From Takakia lepidozioides (Eukaryota > Streptophyta > Takakiopsida > Takakiales > Takakiaceae), in NCBI GenBank assembly GCA_030704615.1, contig CM060734.1:30456042-30520041 (forward strand): DNA of 64,000 nt, given 5' to 3'. A program made the position numbers and the translations under genes. Under the pieces are notes generated by a model that saw only the letters and a program-made list of their open reading frames with translations, was not told the DNA's origin and did no database searches. Position 1 is the stretch's first letter. Each line of letters opens with the position of its first letter. Positions 36,888 to 45,541 of this stretch are shown here, piece after piece.

Positions 36888-38840
36888 GGTATTCTCTTGT
36901 TGATCTTGAGAAAATTGTCGGATGGGTTGCGGAGCAGAGTTTAGAATGAAATCAAATCCGGTAGCAAGTTAATTTTGCGTATAAAATTCAGAGATAGACG
37001 TCAATCAATATAGACATCTGGATTTACTAGTTCATAGGGCATTGGAATGTACACATCCTGATTCTCAACCGACTCTTTGAAGCGGTCAGTGTACCACGTT
37101 CAGATCCAGCGGCTCTCCTGTAGAGGGCTGGTCCTCAAAATAGCGTAGACCTCGTTTGTAAACGTCGTGGAAGAAAATCTCCTTCACTTCTGAATATTAT
37201 AGCAGCGTTGAAGCGCCTACCTGCTGTTACACATCTTTTCACTTATGTCTATGTTCAGATTTCATTCGCTCATCTCGGTTTCCATCGGCATTAGCATCGT
37301 GCACCATAGAGCCACGCACCTGCGCAAGTTCATCCCATTCCACAGAAACATACCCGATGCGTAGAATTTATTTGATTTCAACATTGCCAACAAGCAGCCT
37401 AAGAATTACCTGTTAGCTGCTTTCCGGAACGCTGGTGAAGGTGATAGATGAAAGCCCTCTCAAAAACATTAGAGGGTGTTAGACATACCCGATTTTTCAG
37501 CTCCACGCTACCGAATAATGCGTACATTTCTTTGCCCTCTTCCATGTCTTGGGCTGTAACGTTGTGACCGAAGAATTTGAAATGTGGCTGACCAAGATCC
37601 TTTAGACAGTAGCCCAACATACCTTTCCACATATGCAGGCGGACCTGCTGTAATTTTTTTCACATGACAGTGTGCCCCGGCGGTGGGCAAAGATCCCATC
37701 CTAGGTAAGCTTTTATAAGTTTGTTCACTTGGATGATGCTCGTAGTTACAATCCTAATGACCATCTGAAAATGCAAGTGGGACATGGTACCGCCGCGTTC
37801 CACCGCAAAAAAGTCGGCAAGGCATTTTTCTTCAACAAACTTTTTTAACAATTGAAAGAGATCAAGTTGCACGTCGGATCCTCCTACGCCTATAGTACAT
37901 GAGACCTCAAATAGTTTTGATGCACCTTTCTCTGTCGCCGGAAGTTTTTTCGGGCGGCCCCTTCCTCTCTTTTTGCACTGTTCTGCTTCTGCTTTGATTA
38001 CTTCCATCTTCGCCAATACTGCCTATCCGTGTACCGTCAGCTACACTCCCTGGTCTGGTACAGTGCTCCTCCTACACCATGTCGTATGCAGCCCGCGCTA
38101 GAATGGTAAGCGGCTAGGCAGATGCGTTTCAGCGGACCTTTGTAGAAGGTTTTGGACTTTAGAAGTTTCCAAAATTATGTGCCCATATTGCGACACGTGG
38201 TGGCCAAGTGGGCCCCATGCCATTCACCACTTGGGCTAGAATGCACACTGCCACTTTTAGTTGGACAGCCGCTTAAGCATGGGCTGGCCTCTAGCTGATT
38301 TGATTTTTCGGGTGTTTGGGGCAGATATTTGTCTTCTGAAGAGATATCAGTTTATGCACAAACACGGGCTCTAGTAGTACTGAGAGCATGGGGGGCATGG
38401 CGAGCTTCTGAATGAGGGCAAATGGAACCCTCCAAGAGAGAGACTGCCGCACACCATGATGTATATATCCTTTCCGCTTACGTAGCTAACAAACAAAATG
38501 GTGGGTTTTGTATGTGAGGATGTGTCAGCCTCGGAGGGCTTCCTAGATGCGGGTCCTTCAGAAGAGGGGAACTTTCCGTGGGGGATATATCCTCACGTGC
38601 TTCTTTACATGCTCACGCACAACGCCGGATCCGACCCAGCACTCGGGCTGCCGCGTTCTGACGTTCTAGTCCTAACTACAAACTAGAGAGTCATGTCCGC
38701 ACGGACCTAAAAACATATAACATCAATTTAGTTCTGGAAGAAAAATGAATACGTGCAAGTCTGAAATGTCGTTTAACTCATTCACTCCTTCGCTCAGCCA
38801 TTATTTTTTTCATTTTCACGAGCGGCCACCCGTAGCTGAT
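36888..38840 (-). pseudogene. Replitron-like transposon copy A, decayed Rep (HUH endonuclease) gene
   Basis: The Rep frame starts at ATG 38007 with an AT-hook-like RGRGRPKK, then LFEVSCTIGVGGSDVQLDLF, the HUH metal-binding motif SHLHFQM (preceded by FFAVERGGTM) and the catalytic-Tyr motif GYCLKD (Y-x-x-K). A single Tyr and no helicase point to the Replitron type rather than Helitrons. The copy is broken: a TGC-to-TGA stop near 37660 and a frameshift near 37400. Conserved 3' sequence runs to about 36888, where homology with copy C ends (CCCAAAT). The 5' side matches copy B up to about 38840, with about 450 bp present only here (38330-38780). The region 37261-37350 is the uninterrupted version of the site hit by the retrotransposon in copy B. 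Confidence 0.75.
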
Positions 38841-39566
38841 GCGGTTTTTCAGACATCGTGAATTAACCCAGTGGTAGCGGGTTAAATGTGCCTTACGGTC
38901 TGATCTCTGTTCGATTCTTGACCGACTCACAAATGCTACGGTTGTGCAGTCATTCACCGTGGCATTGGCTACAATTTTTCCTTCTAAAATCTCGTCGGCT
39001 AAAATTGCATATTTCTAGACATGAAAAGGTACACGCGCACACACATGATTGCCATATCGGATGGCAGGTGGCTAACATGATGTTGATGCTTATGTACATA
39101 CACGATGTGAGCGGGCTGCCCCTGGGAAAGTTTAGCTCACAGGACGAGAGCTGGGTAGTTAATAACTTACGTACGTAGTCCAAGTACGTACATCCCTTCT
39201 GAATATCTCAATGTCACTCAAGCAACAAACAGAGCAGAAACGAGTCCAGGGAGAGACGGAGATGCTGGTTGTGCCATTTGCGCTGTCAAAACTCCAGTTG
39301 CAAGGTATTCATTCCACGTATCTTACAAAAAGGAAGTTGTGTGAACTACAATCAGAGATCAAACTAGGAATTACTAGCTCACCATCGAAGCTAGAAATTG
39401 TGAGGAGGACCTTGGGTCAAAAGCAATCCAAACCACTTCTTGCAGATAACTTGATGCTTTGAGAATTTGTCATCTGGGGAGAAGCGTGCTGCAAATCCCC
39501 ACCCAAAGTCTAGAGGTTTATATTTGTATAGAAATTGACAACATCTCTCAATATGTAACAAGGCTG
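38841..39566. other. Repeat-rich spacer without a gene
   Basis: Contains a tRNA-like promoter segment (listed separately) directly after the end of Replitron copy A. No coding region is supported. Confidence 0.4.
38862..38925 (+). other. tRNA-like Pol III promoter segment, possible SINE head
   Basis: TAACCCAGTGG resembles a tRNA A box, and TGTTCGATTCT, about 45 bases later, resembles a B box. I could not fold a complete tRNA with an acceptor stem, so this is more likely a tRNA-derived SINE head or chance. Confidence 0.3.
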
Positions 39567-39776
39567 CATGGGAAGAGTAAAGAAAATTTTGAACTATGCC
39601 TTCTTCATTTTGGGATCTTTGTTCTTGCTGCCTTTTTGTATGTGTTTACTGTTAATCTCTTCCCTGCTTCATCGAGAATAGTTGCTTCTTAGAATCAGTA
39701 GATTTCCTTTTGCCCATGACATTCCAGACTTGTTCAATGGTACCACATTTCCCCATGGCACATCAAAAGTTTTGAT
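39567..39776 (+). repeat. Dispersed repeat matching 26394-26575 in inverse orientation
   Basis: Begins near GCATGGGAAGAGTAAAG and ends near GGCACATCAAAAG, where it passes directly into the truncated Rep sequence of copy C. The junction suggests either a chimeric element or an insertion or deletion breakpoint. Confidence 0.65.
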
Positions 39777-40577
39777 CTCTTTCAATTGTTAAAAAAATTT
39801 GTTGAAGAAAAATGCCTTGCCGGCTTTTTTGCGGTGGAACGCGGCGGTACCATGTCCCACTTGCATTTTCAGATGGTCATTAGGATTGTAACTACGAGCA
39901 TCATCCAAGTGAACAAATTTATAAAAGCTTACCTAGGATGGGATCTTTGCCCACCGCCGGGGCACACTGTTATGTGCAAAAAATTACGGCAGGTCCGCCT
40001 GCATACGTGGAAAGGTATGTTGGGCTACTATCTAAAGGATCTTGGTCACATTTCAAATTCTTCGGTCACAACGTTACAGCCCAAGACATGGAAGAGGGCA
40101 AAGAAATGTACGCATTATTCGGTAGCGCGAAGCTAACACCCTTTAATGTTTTTGAGAGGGCTCATCTATCACCTTCTCTAGCGTTCCGGAAAGCAGCAAA
40201 CAGGTACATTCTTAGGTTGCTTGTTGGCAATGTTGAAATCAAATAAATTCTACGCATCGGGTATGTTTCTGCGGAATGGTATGAACTTGCGCAGGTGCGA
40301 GGCTCTATTGCGCACGATGCTAATGCCGATGGAAACCGAGATTGACGGTGGATCTGAACGTGGCGTACACTGACCGCTTCAAATAGTCGGTTGAGAATCA
40401 GGATGTGTACATTCCAATGCACTATGGACTTGTAAATCCAGATGTCTATATTGATGGACGTCTGTCTTTGAATTTTATACGCAAAATTAACTTGCTACCA
40501 GATTTGATTTCGTTCTAAACTCTGCTCCGCAACCCATCCGACAATTTTCTCAAGATCAACAAGAGAATACCCAAATG
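39777..40577 (+). pseudogene. Replitron-like transposon copy C, 5'-truncated Rep gene
   Basis: Plus-strand copy starting inside the Rep frame (LFQLLKKFVEEKCLAGFFAV). It keeps the HUH motif (MSHLHFQMVIRI) and the region of the catalytic Tyr, GMLGYYLKD, then shifts frame. The C-terminal coding part is shortened relative to copies A and B. The 3' end matches copy A up to the word GAGAATACCCAAAT. It lacks the entire N-terminal AT-hook/GGSDV part. Confidence 0.75.
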
Positions 40578-41288
40578 AACTCATAGTCTGAATTTGAATT
40601 TGAATTTGAACGAGTCTGAATTTCTGGTCTATAACTAATTTGATGTTATGATTTATATGGAAGATAATAGGAATAATGTAATAACTTATTGCACACGTGC
40701 AACCTCTGACAGGATGGTACGCCGGTTTCCGGCATGTCAAATCTTCCCCGCCCTCTCTTGAGAGTGACATGGAACTGAAGGAGTGTCAACTCCACTTGGG
40801 GTTACACAATGAGGTGTGTAACTCCACTCGGGGTTACACAATGAGGTGTGTAACTCCACTCGGGGTTACACGACGAGGTGTGTAACTCCACTCGGGGTTA
40901 CACAGAATGGAGTGTAACTCCACTCGGCATAACCCACACTTGGTCTCGAAATTTGACTAAGTCCAAATGTGGCTAAGTATACAATGGACCAACTAGAGTT
41001 ACATGAGAAATCGGGGTTATAGAGGGTTACATCAACCGAGGTTACATTGCTAGAGGCTCCCACCAAGAATTGAACCCAACCCTCGCCATTTCCTATCACC
41101 TTACCATCACGCTACCCACCACAGCTTGCAACCCTTTTGGATTCTTAAGTACTTAATAGCGAAACCGAGGTAATAGGGGGTGGGGATGATTTGACAGGGG
41201 CCCCGCCGGAGGAGCCCCGGTTGCCGGAATCTGGCGAAAGTACTGTCAGATCACACGCGTCCATTAAGTTCTTACATTATTCCTATAG
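40578..41288. other. Spacer with TGAATT microsatellite and 32-bp array
   Basis: A short (GAATTT)n-like run at about 40598-40615 abuts the end of Replitron copy C. The 32-bp array is listed separately. The tract 41170-41290 resembles 640-750. Confidence 0.5.
40780..40935 (+). repeat. 32-bp tandem repeat, about four units
   Basis: The unit contains GGGGTTACACAATGAGGTGT followed by GTAACTCCACTC. GTTACAC recurs at 40801 and 40833, confirming the 32-base period. Each junction (GTGTAAC...GTTACAC) can fold on itself. The last unit is degenerate. Confidence 0.8.
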
Positions 41289-41437
41289 TGTACGCCACGT
41301 TCAGATCCAGCGGCTCTCATGTAAAGGGCTGGTCGTCAAAATAGCGTGGACCTCGTTTGTAATCGTCGTGGAAGAAAATCTCCTTCACATCGTCAATCTC
41401 GGTTTCCATCGGCATTAGCATCGTGCACCATAGAGCC
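41289..41437 (-). pseudogene. Replitron-like copy B, 3' portion (left of the retrotransposon)
   Basis: Minus-strand continuation of the Rep copy at 53104-54130, separated from it by the retrotransposon. Its reading frame includes METEIDDVKEIFFHDDYKRG. Compared with copy A (37180-37260) it lacks about 75 bases. It is truncated at about 41289 relative to copy A. Confidence 0.75.
41434..41437. repeat. Target site duplication AGCC (left)
   Basis: AGCC here and at 53104-53107 flank the retrotransposon. The uninterrupted site in copy A (37308-37311, within CATAGAGCCACGCACC) has it once. Confidence 0.85.
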
Positions 41438-41626
41438 TGTCGTGCGCATACATATCGCTACACAACTACATCGCTGTCCAAAACCACACAACACATGTGC
41501 ACACCATACACTAGTATACCACTAGTCTACCACTAGTCCAACCACTAGTCCAACCACTAGGCTACAACTAGTCAGTCACTAGGCTGCCACTACGCTGCCC
41601 ACTATGGCAGTCACTAGTCCACACAA
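41438..41626 (-). repeat. Extra partial LTR (first 189 bp of the LTR) at the 3' terminus
   Basis: Identical but for one base to 41956-42144, the first part of the full LTR. The terminal bases on the sense strand are CGACA, meeting the AGCC target duplication (GGCT on the sense strand). Its presence outside the complete LTR is the key sign of circular permutation. Confidence 0.9.
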
Positions 41627-42144
41627 TGATAAAGAAGAAGAATACAAGCACAAGCTCATGCGAGCTCACAAAGCTGAAGCATAAACTCATGCATATATAA
41701 CCTCATCACTCAAATACAAGTCAAGCCAAGTGCACCCCACGCCATGGGGAATCCACACTACGGCGCCATAGCTAGGCGCGGTGAGGCTCAACTCGAGAAA
41801 GATGAGCCTCCCGCGTTTGCCGTGAAGATAACCACTCCAGGGCCTAAATCTGCCTTGACCCCTGGATTGACACTTGGGCCAATCCCAAATGTCAATATGT
41901 AAAAGCTAGCTATTTCCTAGCTAGTTTCACACTAGTGGTAAAATAACTTGACAGCTGTCGTGCGCATACATATCGCTACACAACTACATCGCTGTCCAAA
42001 ACCACACAACACATGTGCACACCACACACTAGTATACCACTAGTCTACCACTAGTCCAACCACTAGTCCAACCACTAGGCTACAACTAGTCAGTCACTAG
42101 GCTGCCACTACGCTGCCCACTATGGCAGTCACTAGTCCACACAA
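41627..42144 (-). repeat. Complete 3' LTR (518 bp)
   Basis: Sense strand starts TTGTGTGGACTAG next to the polypurine tract and ends TTTATCA. It is made of a 189-bp block (42144-41956), GC (41955-41954) and a 327-bp block (41953-41627) that equals the 5' LTR remnant. The internal joint GACAGCTGTC is a 10-bp palindrome. A TATA-like TTATATATGC lies in the 327-bp block (near 41691-41700). A stem-loop with stem GAGGCTCA/TGAGCCTC encloses the 15-mer complementary to the candidate primer site (41792-41806). Confidence 0.88.
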
Positions 42145-42157
42145 TCGCCCCCCTAGC
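42145..42157 (-). promoter_or_regulatory. Polypurine tract
   Basis: Sense CTAGGGGGGCGA immediately precedes the LTR start. It is a short G-run, as expected for the second-strand primer of an LTR retrotransposon. Confidence 0.7.
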
Positions 42158-42403
42158 TGGTGCTTAGGTCCCTCTAAGTCCAGGTAGCCACAAGATGTGA
42201 TAGTGACCATAGCCTCACTAAGTCCTCCACCACTATCCCTACTACACTCAAACTCGATAGATCAAGAGGCCGGGTGCAAGAGTTGCCCCATCGTTAGTCG
42301 CCGTCTTGCAACCTGTGAACTTGAGCTTGGGATCTCATGTATTGACTCCTATGAGCTTGGCCTCCCATGTCTTGTTAGCTGCCTCCAGTCATGTCCACTG
42401 CCA

Positions 42404-45400
42404 CTATCCCAAGCAGTGTGGACACAACCAATCTCCGTCAGGAACCTTCTCAAGAGGTGGTGTCAAGCATCCCATATGCCAACCCCTTGAGCATCGATCA
42501 CACACCAGCATGGTGGCTGCCCCTTTGGCAGACCCACAGAGCATGCACCTCAAACCTGCAGGTACCACTGCCAAGTTTGGGTCAACTCTGCCATCGACAT
42601 TGGGAAGGTGACATGGCGCACAATTACGCACATGGTCTTTCCAAGTCATGCCATCCCGACCCTCTAAGATCAGGACCCCTGAGGGCAACACCTCTCGAAC
42701 CCTCAGAATAACACGCCCTGCAGTAACATCCAGAGTCGTAGGAGCAGTCTGCTGCAAATAAACATAGTCACCAGGGCTAAACCTCCGAACCCCAGGACGA
42801 TATCCTCCACCACGTATAGTGGCATACCTCAACGTATCACGGTGCTGTGCAATGGCAAGGTTCTCAAAAGCCATGGGCATGACTTTCTTGAACAACTCTG
42901 CACGCTGATCACATGCACGTACCCACACGTCCGGATCGTCAAGGTTAAGGACTTGAGCAGTGTCCCTACGAATGGCTGCAGGCAAATCCGGCTCTCGGCC
43001 AAAGAGAAGGAAATATGGTGAGAAGGAGGCAAGTGATGCTTGTTTGCTGAACCTGTAGCCCATGGCTAACCAAGGAACCTGAAGATCCCAATCTCCTAGG
43101 TGTCCCTTCTGCAAGCCATACTTGCGCAAACCCCTCTTCACCGTCTGAACAACTCTCTCTGCTAAGCCATCGGCCTCAGGATGATCCCGAGAAGTGGTGC
43201 GGTGGTCTATCAAGGCTTTATCACACAAAGCCTGAAACTCCCCCAAGAACTCTCTCCCTTGGTCCGTGAGTACCTCAGCTGGAGCACCAAATCGGCTAAG
43301 CACACGATCCAAGAATGCATACGCAGCCCCCTCACTAGCCTTGTCAGGCAATGGAACCAACTCAATCCACTTGGAGAAGTGCTCCACCATCACCAACACA
43401 TATCTGTGGTGGCGCATAGTCAGTGGCAACGGTCCTGCGAAGTCAAGACTCCACCTGTAGCCCAATCCCATGATTGGTAAAGGATGCAACTGTGGTGTAG
43501 GGGCGTTGAATGAAGCACGCACCCTGTCACACACCATGCACCTAGCCACAAACTGTTGCACCTCTGTATGCATACCACGCCACCAATACTGCCCCTGCAG
43601 TAAACTGTGAGTGCGTCGCACTCCAAAATGCCCCAACTCCTCATGGGCATGCCGCACTAACCGTGCACGCTGTGTGGGGTGAGGCACAATCCTCACCCGA
43701 CCATCCTCCCACACTCGAAGTAGGTGTATCCCCTCCCACTTGAACCTCTTGGCTCGTTGCAGGATCCGATCCCTCTCCCTGGCAGTCACAATGGCTGCCG
43801 TGTCTCCCGTGCGGAGGTAGTCCAACACAGCCGAATCCTCATGTATATCTCTGGCACCACCTAGCTCATCACTAGCCTCAGGGTCCTCAGACACTCCGTC
43901 TACAGTCATCCCTGTTGTAGGTCCAATCTGACCTCCCGATGCCAAGATACACAAAAATGCAGATGCGTGCCATCCCGGCACCATCTCCTCGTCCGTCTCA
44001 CCATGCCACCGAGCTCCAGTGTCATCCTGCTGGCTCATGCATGGATTGCGACTCAATCCATCCGCATCCCGATTGACCAAACCCGGTCGATGCACAACCT
44101 GAAAGTCATACTCCTGGAGTATAAGTGCCCACCGTGCAAGCTTCCCCGTAAGCTTGTCTGACTCCATCAACCACTTGAGTGGCTGGTGATCCGTGACAAG
44201 GGTGAAAAGATTGCCGTATAGATAGCACCTGAAGTGTGCCACGGCCCACACTGCAGCTAAGCACTCTCCCTCATATGAGCTGTACTTAGCCTCTGCAGCG
44301 TTGTTCGAGCGGCTAGCGTAAGCCACTACGAACTCTCTTCCCTCATCATCCACCTGTGTGAGCACCGCTCCAAGCCCCAGCATGCTCCAATCCGTATGCA
44401 GCTGAAAGGGACGCCCCCTGATAGGTCGTCTCAAGATAGGCGCCGAGGTCAACCTCGCCTTGAGCTCTTGAAAAGCTCGTTCCTGCTCATCTTCCCACTG
44501 CCACTCCTGGTCCACCTTGGTCAGCTTGGTTAGAGCCTTTGCAATGGTACTAAATCCCTTGACAAACCGTCTATAATAGTTTGCCAACCCCATGAAAGCT
44601 CGAACTCGGCTCACATCCGTGGGGCGTGGAATTTGTGCAATGGCCTCTACCTTAGTCTGCTGTACCCCCAATCCTCCAGGATATATCATGTGACCCAGAT
44701 ACTCAATCTGGTTGTGGAAAAACTTGCACTTCCCCGGATGCAACTTCAATCCGTGCGCTCTCAAGCGCTCCAATACCACCTGAAGGTGTCTCTCATGCTC
44801 CTCCATCGTAACACTAAAGATGATGATGTCATCTATGTAGCACCGAGCAAAGTCCACCCCTGCTAGAATCCTATCCATGACTCTCTGAAACTCTGCAGGA
44901 GCATTCTTAAGCCCAAATGGTAAGAACCGCCACTGATATAGGCAATCCTTGCCGTGCTCATTGATCCCCCAGAATGCCGTCTTCTGCTTGTCCGCCTCCT
45001 TGATTGGCAACTGGTGATATCCGGATCGTAAATCCAAAGTGCTAAAGGCCTTAGCATGCCCGATGGCATCAAAGATCTCCTCTGGTGTTGGCATGGCATA
45101 CTTATCGGACTTGGTCTGACGATTTACAGGCCGGTAATCACCGCACATACGTCTCTCCGTCCAATTGCCATAGACATCCTTCTTGGCTGGCATCACTGTG
45201 GCTGAAGCATACTCTCCACCAGAGAGCTCCACCAAACCTGCCTCCCAGAGATCTTGAGTCCTCATCTGAATCAAAGACCTCTCCATGTCACTGTATCTAT
45301 AGGGTCTCCGAAAGATTGGCGTGTCAGTGGCCAACTCAATACGGATCTCTTGACCCTTCAGTGCTCCCAAGTCCTTCAAACTGAAGGCAAAGCAATTCCT

Positions 45401-45538
45401 GTAAGCCCTCAGGAACCGCCGTATACGTCGTCTCTCTCCTCCGGTGACAATGGGTCCAATGTCAGGCTCCCAATTGTCCTCCGTAACTACAACCTTAAGT
45501 CCAGTGGGCTTAGAGGTAGAGGACGCGTCCCGTGGTTG
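42404..45538 (-). CDS. pol: Retrotransposon RT-RNase H-integrase-PHD finger polyprotein (readthrough product)
   Basis: The frame is the same as the protease-methyltransferase ORF and begins directly after its UAG. There is no AUG at its start, and RT-like sequence (FLRAYRNCFAFSLKDLGALK) already appears before the first possible TTG codon, so readthrough is the natural route. Domains in order: RT (FSTLDLRSGYHQLP; YIDDIIIFS catalytic box), RNase H (TDWSMLGLGAVLTQ, TDHQPLKWL), integrase zinc domain (HEELGHFG ... CMVCDR), integrase core (SLDFAGPLP; LTDQGREFLGEF; DGLAERVVQT), a GPY-like tail (FSPGDYVYLQQ), and a C-terminal PHD finger at 42410-42547 (CMLCG, CDRCSRGWHMGC, WLCPHC; C4-H-C3). Chromoviruses usually carry a chromodomain here; a PHD finger could instead direct integration to marked nucleosomes (inference). 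Length is 1044 aa. Confidence 0.93.
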   Translation of the reverse strand, partial: QPRDASSTSKPTGLKVVVTEDNWEPDIGPIVTGGERRRIRRFLRAYRNCFAFSLKDLGALKGQEIRIELATDTPIFRRPYRYSDMERSLIQMRTQDLWEAGLVELSGGEYASATVMPAKKDVYGNWTERRMCGDYRPVNRQTKSDKYAMPTPEEIFDAIGHAKAFSTLDLRSGYHQLPIKEADKQKTAFWGINEHGKDCLYQWRFLPFGLKNAPAEFQRVMDRILAGVDFARCYIDDIIIFSVTMEEHERHLQVVLERLRAHGLKLHPGKCKFFHNQIEYLGHMIYPGGLGVQQTKVEAIAQIPRPTDVSRVRAFMGLANYYRRFVKGFSTIAKALTKLTKVDQEWQWEDEQERAFQELKARLTSAPILRRPIRGRPFQLHTDWSMLGLGAVLTQVDDEGREFVVAYASRSNNAAEAKYSSYEGECLAAVWAVAHFRCYLYGNLFTLVTDHQPLKWLMESDKLTGKLARWALILQEYDFQVVHRPGLVNRDADGLSRNPCMSQQDDTGARWHGETDEEMVPGWHASAFLCILASGGQIGPTTGMTVDGVSEDPEASDELGGARDIHEDSAVLDYLRTGDTAAIVTARERDRILQRAKRFKWEGIHLLRVWEDGRVRIVPHPTQRARLVRHAHEELGHFGVRRTHSLLQGQYWWRGMHTEVQQFVARCMVCDRVRASFNAPTPQLHPLPIMGLGYRWSLDFAGPLPLTMRHHRYVLVMVEHFSKWIELVPLPDKASEGAAYAFLDRVLSRFGAPAEVLTDQGREFLGEFQALCDKALIDHRTTSRDHPEADGLAERVVQTVKRGLRKYGLQKGHLGDWDLQVPWLAMGYRFSKQASLASFSPYFLLFGREPDLPAAIRRDTAQVLNLDDPDVWVRACDQRAELFKKVMPMAFENLAIAQHRDTLRYATIRGGGYRPGVRRFSPGDYVYLQQTAPTTLDVTAGRVILRVREVLPSGVLILEGRDGMTWKDHVRNCAPCHLPNVDGRVDPNLAVVPAGLRCMLCGSAKGAATMLVCDRCSRGWHMGCLTPPLEKVPDGDWLCPHCLG

Positions 45539-45541
45539 CTA
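45530..45541 (-). promoter_or_regulatory. UAG stop-codon readthrough site
   Basis: Sense sequence GCA-TAG-CAA-CCA. The six bases after the UAG fit the plant-virus consensus CARYYA (as after the tobamovirus replicase UAG), and the downstream frame is open for over 1000 codons. It is expected to set a low ratio of RT-integrase to protease-methyltransferase. Confidence 0.8.

Noticed and set aside
45379-45381. TTG as the start of the RT-integrase ORF
   Set aside because: RT-like sequence continues upstream in the same frame to the UAG at 45539, so this is not a start; readthrough is the simpler reading.
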